A stretch of 64,000 bases of DNA from Cellulomonas sp. RIT-PI-Y (GTDB lineage: Bacteria; Actinomycetota; Actinomycetes; Actinomycetales; Cellulomonadaceae), in assembly GCF_025642745.1 (NCBI RefSeq), contig NZ_JANZKP010000001.1, positions 1-64,000 of the forward strand. The letters run 5' to 3'. How positions within the stretch are numbered: the first letter of the stretch is position 1; each line of letters opens with the position of its first letter. Position numbers and translations under genes: made by a program. The notes below the pieces were generated by a model that was not told where the DNA came from, ran no database searches, and was given only the letters and a program-made list of their open reading frames with translations. Positions 58,313 through 64,000 of the stretch are shown in pieces.

Positions 58313-58341
58313 CCCGGCGCAGTGCTGGCACAGTGGGGGCC

Positions 58342-59277
58342 GTGACCGACCTGCGACTCGCCCGCCGTGAGGTGCGGGTCCGTGCCCCGGGGAAGGTCAA
58401 CCTCTCGCTGCGGGTCGGCCCCCGCGACCCCGACGGCTACCACCGGCTCGGCACCGTGTTCCAGGCGGTGTCGGTCTACGAGGACGTCGCCGCCCGGGCC
58501 GCCGACAGCATCCGGGTCACCGTCGTCGGCCCCTCCTCCGAGCGGGTGCCCACCGGCGAGGACAACCTGGCGCTGCGCGCCGCCCGTCTGCTGGCCGAGC
58601 ACACCGGCGTCGGCGACGGCGTGCACCTCCGGGTGTCCAAGGCGATCCCGGTCGCCGGGGGGATGGCGGGCGGCTCCGCGGACGCCGCCGCCGCGCTGCT
58701 CGCCTGCGACGCGTTCTGGGGCACCGGGCTCCCCCGCGAGGAACTGGTCGAGCTCGCCGCGACCCTCGGTTCCGACGTGCCCTTCCTGCTGAGCGGCCAG
58801 ACCGCGGTCGGCACCGGTCGTGGCGACCTGCTCACGCCCGCGCTCAGTCGCGGCGAGTACCACTGGGCCTTCGGCATCCGCGAGGCGGGCCTGTCCACCC
58901 CCGCGGTCTTCGACGAGTTCGACGCCCTGACCCCGGACCCCCGGGTGCCGGACCTGGACTCCGAGGTCGCGCTGCTCCAGGCCCTGCGCGCCGGGGACGC
59001 GGTCGCGGTCGGCGGCCTGCTGCACAACGACCTGCAGGACGCGGCCGTCGAGCTCTGCCCGGAGCTGGTGGAGACCCTGTCGGTCGCCGAGGACGCCGGG
59101 GCGCTGGGCGTCGTGGTCTCCGGGTCCGGCCCCACGGTCGCGGCGCTGGGCCGCAGCCGGCAGCATGCGCTCGCCCTGGCGGCGGCGATGACCGCGGCCG
59201 GGGTGGTCGACTCGGTGCTGACCGCCTCGGGGCCGGTGCACGGCGCCCGGGTGCTGCCGGGGTCGGACGTCCTGTAG
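58342..59277 (+). CDS. ispE: 4-diphosphocytidyl-2-C-methyl-D-erythritol kinase
   Basis: 311-aa GHMP kinase of the MEP isoprenoid pathway. VRAPGKVNLSLRVGPRDPDG at the N-terminus, the ATP loop AIPVAGGMAGGSADAAAALL, GSDVPFLLSGQTAVGTGRG, and the C-terminal VVVSGSGPTVAALG. GTG at 58342 starts the conserved part; a GTG at 58333 would add three residues. It supplies precursors for polyprenyl lipids used in cell wall and polysaccharide synthesis. Its last bases belong to a short tandem duplication shared with the end of rsmI. Confidence 0.96.
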   Translation: MTDLRLARREVRVRAPGKVNLSLRVGPRDPDGYHRLGTVFQAVSVYEDVAARAADSIRVTVVGPSSERVPTGEDNLALRAARLLAEHTGVGDGVHLRVSKAIPVAGGMAGGSADAAAALLACDAFWGTGLPREELVELAATLGSDVPFLLSGQTAVGTGRGDLLTPALSRGEYHWAFGIREAGLSTPAVFDEFDALTPDPRVPDLDSEVALLQALRAGDAVAVGGLLHNDLQDAAVELCPELVETLSVAEDAGALGVVVSGSGPTVAALGRSRQHALALAAAMTAAGVVDSVLTASGPVHGARVLPGSDVL

Positions 59278-59340
59278 GGGTCACTTCCCGCGTGCTGCCG
59301 GGGACGTCCTGGAGGGGCTACCTCCCGCGTGCTGCCAGCG
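59251..59340. repeat. Imperfect tandem duplication joining the ends of ispE and rsmI
   Basis: Two units, 59251-59291 (41 bases) and 59292-59328 (37 bases), share GTGCTGCCGGGG, GACGTCCTG, AGGGG and TCCCGC in order; a third partial GTGCTGCC begins at 59329. The first unit contains the ispE stop, the second the rsmI stop on the other strand. Confidence 0.65.
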
Positions 59341-60169
59341 CCGCCGCGTACAGCTCCCGCTTCGGCACCCCCGCGGCCAGCGCCACGTCCGCCACCGCCT
59401 CCTTGAGCCGCTCCCCGGCGTCCACCCGGGCCAGCACCTCGGCGACCAGCTCCGCCTCGGACACCTCGACCGGGTCCGACGCCCCGCCGACCACCACCGC
59501 GATCTCCCCACGGACCTCGCCGTCACCGGCCCACGCGACCAGCTCGCCGAGCGTGCCGCGCCGGACCTCCTCGTAGGTCTTGGTCAGCTCACGGGCCACG
59601 GCCGCGGGCCGGTCCGCACCGAGCGCGGCGCTCAGGTCGGCCAGCATCGCCGCCAGCCGGTGCGGCGCCTCGAAGAACACCATGGTCCGCGGCTCCCGGG
59701 CCAGCAGGCCGAACGCCCGGGCCCGCTCGCCCGGCCTGCGGGGCGCGAAGCCATCGAAGCAGAACCGGTCGGTGGGCAGCCCGGACAGCGCCAGGGCGGT
59801 CAGCACCGCGCTGGGGCCGGGTGCCGCGGTGACCGGGAGACCGGCCTGCACGGCGGCGGCTACCGCACGGAAGCCGGGGTCGGAGACGGCGGGCATCCCG
59901 GCGTCGCTGACCACGAGGACCGTCGATCCGGCGGCGACGGCCGCGAGCAGCTCACCGACGGTGGCCTGCTCGTTGTGCTCGTGGTGGCTGAGCACCCGGC
60001 CGCGGACCTCGACCCCCAACCGTCCGGCCAGGGCACGCAGCCGACGGGTGTCCTCCGCGGCGATCACGTCCGCCTCGGCCAGCAGCCGTCGCAGCCGGGG
60101 CGAGGCGTCCTCCGCATTGCCGATCGGGGTCGCGGCGAGGATGAGTCGGCCGGGCGTCTGAGGGTCCAC
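59318..60169 (-). CDS. rsmI: 16S rRNA 2'-O-ribose C1402 methyltransferase
   Basis: 283-aa SAM-dependent methyltransferase of the SUN/tetrapyrrole-methylase fold that modifies C1402 in the decoding centre. [84 protein letters not shown] and [14 protein letters not shown] are all family motifs. GTG at 60169 gives the usual length; an ATG at 60220 would extend it by 17 residues and overlap the divergent promoter. Divergent from the PMT gene. Confidence 0.95.
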   Translation of the reverse strand: MDPQTPGRLILAATPIGNAEDASPRLRRLLAEADVIAAEDTRRLRALAGRLGVEVRGRVLSHHEHNEQATVGELLAAVAAGSTVLVVSDAGMPAVSDPGFRAVAAAVQAGLPVTAAPGPSAVLTALALSGLPTDRFCFDGFAPRRPGERARAFGLLAREPRTMVFFEAPHRLAAMLADLSAALGADRPAAVARELTKTYEEVRRGTLGELVAWAGDGEVRGEIAVVVGGASDPVEVSEAELVAEVLARVDAGERLKEAVADVALAAGVPKRELYAAALAARGR

Positions 60170-60214
60170 CGGTTCAGCCTGCCACGCCTGCAGGAGGTGC
60201 CCAGACACTGGCCC

Positions 60215-60220
60215 TAGCAT
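60215..60220 (+). promoter_or_regulatory. -10 box TAGCAT before the PMT mannosyltransferase gene
   Basis: TAGCAT lies 7 bases before the GTG at 60228, supporting a leaderless start there rather than the ATG at 60219, which falls within the box itself. Confidence 0.5.
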
Positions 60221-60227
60221 GACCAGC

Positions 60228-61955
60228 GTGTCGCCGACCGAGGACCAGCACCGCCCCGACGAGCCGGGTGCCGCCCCATCGCCGTCCGCCGCGGACCCGG
60301 CGGCCGATCCCGCGTCGGCCGACGCCCCGGCGTGGACCCCGTTGACGACGCCGGCCCGCCCCGAGGACGACCTCCCCACCGTCGACCGCCTGCGCCTCGA
60401 TCTGCTGGGCGCCCGTGCCCTGGCCCTGGACGCCACCCGACGGGCCCGCCTCACCGGGTGGCTCTGGCCGCTCGCCGTCACCCTGCTCGCCGGGGTGCTC
60501 CGGTTCTGGCGGCTCGGCACCCCGCACGAGCTGGTCTTCGACGAGACCTACTACGTCAAGCAGGGCTGGTCCCTGCTCCGGCTCGGCTACGAGGGCAAGT
60601 GGGCCGACGGCGCCGACGAGCTGTTCGCCGCGGGAGACGGGTCCGCGCTGGGCACTGTGGCGGAGTACGTGGTGCACCCGCCGGTCGGCAAGTGGGTGAT
60701 CGCGCTCGGCCTGCAGCTGGGAGGCGGCATCGACTCCTCGGCCGCCTGGCGCCTGTCCTCCGCGGTGCTGGGCACACTGGCTGTGCTGATGGTGGCGCGG
60801 ATCGGCCGACGGCTGTTCGGGTCGACCCTGCTCGGCACCCTGGCCGGGCTGCTGATGGCGGTCGACGGCGAGGCGATCGTGCACGCGCGCACCGGGCTGC
60901 TGGACAACACGGTGATGTTCTTCGCGCTCGCCGCGTTCGGTGCCCTGCTCCTCGACCGCGACCAGGCCCGGCGACGCCTGGCGGACCGCACCGCGACGCT
61001 GATCGACTCCGGCCGCGACCTGGGGTGGGGTCCGGGCCTGGGCCCGCGCTGGTGGCGGGTCGCGGCCGCCGTGCTGCTGGGTCTGTGCATCGGCACCAAG
61101 TGGTCCGGCCTGTACTTCCTCGCCGTCTTCGGGCTGCTCACCGTCGCCTGGGACGCCTCCGCGCGACGCACGGTCGGGGTCCGGTCCTGGGCGCTCGCCG
61201 CCCTGGTCAAGGACGCGGTCCCGGCCGGTTTCATCATGGTGCTCACCGCAGCGGGCACCTACCTGGGGACCTGGGCCTCCTGGTTCGCCCATCCCGACGC
61301 CTATCTGCGGCAGTGGGCCGCCGAGCACCCCGGCGAGGGAGCGACCTGGCTGCCGGACCCGCTGCGCTCGCTGTGGAAGTACCACACCGACATGTGGCAC
61401 TTCCACACCACCCTGACCAGCGAGCACACCTACGCCGCCCACCCGCTGGGCTGGATCGTCCAGTGGCGCCCGACGTCGTTCTACTACCCGAAGGCGATCT
61501 CCGGCCTGAGCGGCGCGGAGGCCGAGGCCGCCTGCGGAGCGGAACGCTGCTCACAGGCGATCACCTCACTGGGCAACCCGGTCATCTGGTGGCTCGGCGC
61601 GGTGGCGATCGTGGTCGCGGTGGTCTGGCTGGTCCGGCGCCGGGACTGGCGAGCGGCCGCGGTGCTGTCCGGGATCGTCGCCGGGTGGCTGCCCTGGTTC
61701 TCCTACGCCCACCGGACGATCTTCACGTTCTACTCGATCGCGTTCACCCCGTGGGTGGTGCTGACCCTGACGTTCGTGCTCGGACTGCTGATCCGGTCGC
61801 CGCATCCGGAGCAGCGACGGCGCGGACTGATCGTGACGGCCGCCGTGGTGACGGTGGTGGTGGCGATCAGCGCCTTCTTCTACCCGATCTGGACCGCGTG
61901 GGTGGTGCCGTACGACTTCTGGCACGTGCACATGTGGTTGCGGTCCTGGATCTGA
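60228..61955 (+). CDS. Polyprenyl-phosphate-mannose protein O-mannosyltransferase (PMT, GT39)
   Basis: 575-aa membrane GT-C enzyme that moves mannose from polyprenyl-phosphate-mannose to Ser/Thr of exported proteins. After a ~75-residue disordered cytoplasmic lead come about ten helices. The catalytic acidic loop is [17 protein letters not shown] (DE motif), with [13 protein letters not shown] and [13 protein letters not shown] following, and [15 protein letters not shown] luminal loop [11 protein letters not shown]. It matches actinobacterial Pmt. GTG at 60228 is preferred (7 bases after TAGCAT); an ATG at 60219 would add three residues. Divergent from rsmI, the usual actinobacterial layout. 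Confidence 0.92.
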   Translation: MSPTEDQHRPDEPGAAPSPSAADPAADPASADAPAWTPLTTPARPEDDLPTVDRLRLDLLGARALALDATRRARLTGWLWPLAVTLLAGVLRFWRLGTPHELVFDETYYVKQGWSLLRLGYEGKWADGADELFAAGDGSALGTVAEYVVHPPVGKWVIALGLQLGGGIDSSAAWRLSSAVLGTLAVLMVARIGRRLFGSTLLGTLAGLLMAVDGEAIVHARTGLLDNTVMFFALAAFGALLLDRDQARRRLADRTATLIDSGRDLGWGPGLGPRWWRVAAAVLLGLCIGTKWSGLYFLAVFGLLTVAWDASARRTVGVRSWALAALVKDAVPAGFIMVLTAAGTYLGTWASWFAHPDAYLRQWAAEHPGEGATWLPDPLRSLWKYHTDMWHFHTTLTSEHTYAAHPLGWIVQWRPTSFYYPKAISGLSGAEAEAACGAERCSQAITSLGNPVIWWLGAVAIVVAVVWLVRRRDWRAAAVLSGIVAGWLPWFSYAHRTIFTFYSIAFTPWVVLTLTFVLGLLIRSPHPEQRRRGLIVTAAVVTVVVAISAFFYPIWTAWVVPYDFWHVHMWLRSWI

Positions 61956-61956
61956 C

Positions 61957-63405
61957 TCAGCGGGGCCACTCCACCGGCTCCGCCGGGTGGAACACGATCC
62001 CCCGGGCGCGCCAGTCCCCGGCCTGCGCCGCCACCCGCCCGGCGAAGTCGTCCCAGTCGCGCCGGTCGCCGTCCGTCCACGCGACCTCGGCGACCGCGGC
62101 CAGCCGGGGCAGCAGCATCGTGGTCAGGTCGTCCATCGTGCGCAGGGTCTCGGTCCAGACCGCGGCCTCGACGCCGATCACCGCGTCGGCCGGCAGCCCC
62201 TCGATCAGGGTGGTCGGCTCCCAGTCGTAGGAGTCGCGCAGCGCGACGTAGCCCGCCCAGTGCAGGCCGAGCGGGAAGCCCTCGTGGTACTGCATGTCCA
62301 GGTAGGCCTTCGACCCCGGCGACATCAGCAGCTGCGCTCCGGCCCGGGCGGCCTCGACGAAGGGCGTGACGTCCTCGCGCGGGTCCCAGAACTGGACCAC
62401 GGTGCCCGGCTCCAGGGGTGTGGTGGCGATCTCCTGCCAGCCGACCACCTTCTTGCCGGTGTCCCGCACCGCCCGGGCGGCCATGTCGATCAACCGCGCG
62501 TACTCGGCGGGCTCCATGGTCAGCACCTCGTCGCCGCCGATGTGCAGGTACTCCCCCGGCGTCAGCGCGGCCAGGTCCCGGAACACGTCGCGCAGGAACG
62601 GCTCGGTGGCGGGCAGGTCCGCGGCCAGCTTGCTGAAACCGACCTCGATGCCGGTGTAGACGTCCGCGGCCGTGCCGTCCGGGGTGAGCTCCGGGACCGC
62701 GTGCAGAGCCGCGTTCACGTGCCCGGGCACGTCCACCTCGGGCACCACCCGGATGCCGCGCACCGCGGCGAACGCGACCAGCTCCCGGTAGTCGCCCCCG
62801 GTGAGGAAACCGCCCGGGTCGCCGTCCACCGCGCTCGCGCCGGACAGCTCGGCCAGTTCGGGATGCGAGGGCAGGTCGATCCGCCACCCCTGGTCGTCGG
62901 ACAGGTGCAGGTGCAGCACGTTCAGCTTGTGGTCGGCCATCAGCTCGACGACCCGGCGCAGCTCGGCCGGGCCGAAGAAGTGCCGGGCGATGTCGACGCT
63001 GAGCCCGCGCCAGGCGAACCGCGGTGCGTCCTCGATCCGGCCGGCGGGCAGCTCCGTGCCGGTCTGCGCGAGCACCTGCCGCAGCGTGCTCAGCCCGTGC
63101 GCAAGACCGTCGGGGTCCCCGGCCTCGACCAGCACCCCGTCGGCGCCCACCGTCAGGGTGTACGCCTCGGACCTGCCGCCGGGGACCAGCCGGAACCGGA
63201 TCGCCGCGCCCGCCCCGGGATCCTGGACGGCCCGCAGGCGGTGCCCGGTGACCCGGCTCAGGAGCTCGGTGGCGAGCTCGCCCAGGGCGGTCTCGGCCGG
63301 GGTCGGCCCCACGACCACCACGGTGTCCGCGCCGACCACGAACGGGGCGGCGGCGGTCCACTCCGCGGAGCGGGGCAGCGGGACGAGTGCGATCGGTGCG
63401 GGCAC
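61957..63405 (-). CDS. GH20 beta-N-acetylhexosaminidase
   Basis: 482 aa. An N-terminal GH20b-like domain (ALVPLPRSAEWTAAAPFVVG) precedes the catalytic TIM barrel: FAWRGLSVDIARHFF, KLNVLHLHLSDDQGWRIDL, and the Asp-Glu pair in YLHIGGDEVLTM that performs substrate-assisted catalysis; WTETLRT and AEVAWT near the end line the pocket. There is no signal peptide, so it would hydrolyse GlcNAc-containing oligosaccharides inside the cell. AGGAGG lies seven bases before the GTG at 63405. It is convergent with the PMT gene, with one base between the stops. Confidence 0.93.
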   Translation of the reverse strand: MPAPIALVPLPRSAEWTAAAPFVVGADTVVVVGPTPAETALGELATELLSRVTGHRLRAVQDPGAGAAIRFRLVPGGRSEAYTLTVGADGVLVEAGDPDGLAHGLSTLRQVLAQTGTELPAGRIEDAPRFAWRGLSVDIARHFFGPAELRRVVELMADHKLNVLHLHLSDDQGWRIDLPSHPELAELSGASAVDGDPGGFLTGGDYRELVAFAAVRGIRVVPEVDVPGHVNAALHAVPELTPDGTAADVYTGIEVGFSKLAADLPATEPFLRDVFRDLAALTPGEYLHIGGDEVLTMEPAEYARLIDMAARAVRDTGKKVVGWQEIATTPLEPGTVVQFWDPREDVTPFVEAARAGAQLLMSPGSKAYLDMQYHEGFPLGLHWAGYVALRDSYDWEPTTLIEGLPADAVIGVEAAVWTETLRTMDDLTTMLLPRLAAVAEVAWTDGDRRDWDDFAGRVAAQAGDWRARGIVFHPAEPVEWPR

Positions 63406-63529
63406 GACTGGACCTCCTGGGCACGGCGACGTGACGGGACCCTGCGGGCCCAGTCTGCCGGTCCGGCGTGCCGCCACGACGCCGCGACCCGACACGTCCT
63501 GCACCGCGCGACCACCGCAGGCTCGCCGA

Positions 63530-63610
63530 GCCCCTAGCCCTGAGCCCCTAGCCCGCGTTCGCAGCCCGAGCCCGCGCCCGCCCAGCCCGAGCCCGCGCCC
63601 GCCCTGCCGC
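63530..63610. repeat. GC-rich low-complexity repeats
   Basis: Short direct repeats: GAGCCCCTAGCCC appears twice in a row and CCCGAGCCCGCGCCCGCCC twice near 63567-63604. Long chance frames exist on the minus strand, giving Arg/Pro/Ala-rich products that are not believed to be proteins. Confidence 0.6.
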
Positions 63611-63669
63611 CGAGTGCGGAGAACTTGTCGACGTTTCGGGCGTTATGGGCGACAACTTCGTCGCACTCG
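63611..63669. repeat. 20-bp imperfect palindrome with AT-richer core
   Basis: CGAGTGCGGAGAACTTGTCG (63611-63630) and CGACAACTTCGTCGCACTCG (63650-63669) pair at 17 of 20 positions around a 19-base loop. Its composition is clearly less GC-rich than the surrounding repeats. It is not next to a stop codon in terminator position (171 bases from the transporter end), so it could be an interspersed repeat element or a structured RNA. Confidence 0.65.
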
Positions 63670-63697
63670 ACCGGACGCGCGGGCACGGGCTCGGGAC

Positions 63698-63805
63698 GCA
63701 CGGGTTCGGGCCGCGCAGGCCCGGGACGCACGAGCACGGGACGCACGGGCAAGGGCCGCATGCTCGGTCCGCACGGGTTCGGGCCGCGCAGGCCCGGGAC
63801 GCACG
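63698..63805. repeat. 35-bp direct repeats in a GC-rich array
   Basis: An identical 35-base sequence occurs at 63698-63732 and 63771-63805 (period 73), and shorter GGGACGCACG / GCACGGGC units fill the space between and after. It ends just before the BASS transporter stop codon. Likely non-coding. Confidence 0.7.
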
Positions 63806-63840
63806 GGCACGGGCCGTGCGAGCACGGGCCGTACGGCCGG

Positions 63841-64000
63841 TCAGGCGCGGGCGAGCACTGCCGGGTCGGGGTCTGCGCTCGCGGCGAGCCGGCGCGCGAT
63901 CACGGCACAGGTCGCCAGCTGCAACTGGTGGAAGACGATCACCGGGAGCGCCACCCCGGCGGCGGCGACCGGGCCGAACAGCACGCTCGCCATCGGCAGC
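63841..64000 (-). CDS. BASS-family (bile acid:Na+ symporter-like) transporter, 3' end
   Basis: Partial gene running off the right edge; only the last 52 codons are visible. They read LPMASVLFGPVAAAGVALPV and IVFHQLQLATCAVIARRLA, the final helix and conserved PLASV, FHQLQL segments of BASS/YfeH-type secondary transporters, followed by a short polar tail. Substrates range from bile acids and organic acids to arsenite in related families. It stops just beside the GC-rich repeat array. Confidence 0.75.
   Translation of the reverse strand, partial: LPMASVLFGPVAAAGVALPVIVFHQLQLATCAVIARRLAASADPDPAVLARA

Noticed and set aside
63534-63825. Minus-strand frames coding Arg/Pro/Ala repeats near the right end
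   Set aside because: They are translations of the GC-rich direct repeats and the palindrome, lack a ribosome site, and match no family.
1-64000. CRISPR arrays, insertion sequences, prophage genes and a replication origin
   Set aside because: No regularly spaced repeats with unique spacers, no transposase or integrase motifs and no dnaA-box cluster were seen.

Overview
The window is 64 kb of uniformly GC-rich DNA from a Gram-positive actinobacterium, most likely a Micrococcales member (Cellulomonas/Promicromonospora-like). This is inferred from the glmU-prs-rplY-pth block, the metG-tatD-rpf-ksgA-ispE block, a DtxR/IdeR-type iron box, a ClgR/PopR-like regulator, Rpf proteins, a PMT-type mannosyltransferase, and many genes whose start codon lies 6-8 bases after a TANNNT -10 box (leaderless style). 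No genus can be fixed without a search.

Layout. 1-13.8 kb: an exopolysaccharide locus of two convergent operons. The plus operon holds glycosyltransferases, a GT4-GT2 fusion and a Wzy-like polymerase. The minus operon holds the initiating phosphoglycosyltransferase, two GT4 enzymes and a Wzz/BY-kinase-like protein with a degenerate ATP site. 13.9-18.1 kb: housekeeping genes pth, rplY, prs and glmU. 18.2-22.4 kb: a VOC protein, a split soluble PAS + chemoreceptor pair, and an ArsR-SulP module. 22.4-27.8 kb: a truncated GNAT remnant, a siderophore-type iron uptake cassette built around one symmetric divergent promoter with an iron box, and a tRNA-Gln. 27.9-38.5 kb: TetR, MarR, an ABC-2 exporter, an orphan HigA-like antitoxin, and two histidine kinase/NarL-type response regulator pairs flanking a MacB-like exporter. 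38.6-43.7 kb: a LacI-controlled sugar ABC importer with a GH130 phosphorylase. 43.8-51.6 kb: an ABC-F ATPase, TetR + oleate hydratase, a ClpP-like pair with a ClgR/PopR-like regulator, and TetR + an SDR. 51.7-63.4 kb: metG, tatD, two G5-domain cell wall proteins (one with a true Rpf domain), ksgA, ispE, rsmI, a PMT mannosyltransferase and a GH20 hexosaminidase. 63.5-64 kb: a GC-rich repeat region with a long palindrome, then the 3' end of a BASS transporter.

Most operons are tightly packed with ATGA/GTGA 4-base overlaps, so many real starts lie inside much longer GC-driven open frames. Starts were chosen from these overlaps, Shine-Dalgarno sequences, leaderless -10 spacing and family N-termini.

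The most interesting points are: a ClpP pair whose second member has Ala in place of the catalytic Ser, next to a ClgR/PopR-like regulator ending in Leu-Ala-Ala; a substrate-binding-protein paralogue without a signal peptide inside the iron cassette; a mirror-symmetric divergent leaderless promoter at the iron box; a chemoreceptor split into separate PAS and signalling genes with no membrane segment; a BY-kinase without a P-loop lysine; a perfect 14-bp hairpin just after the leaderless start of ksgA; and a GTNAC direct repeat shared by both rpf-type promoters.
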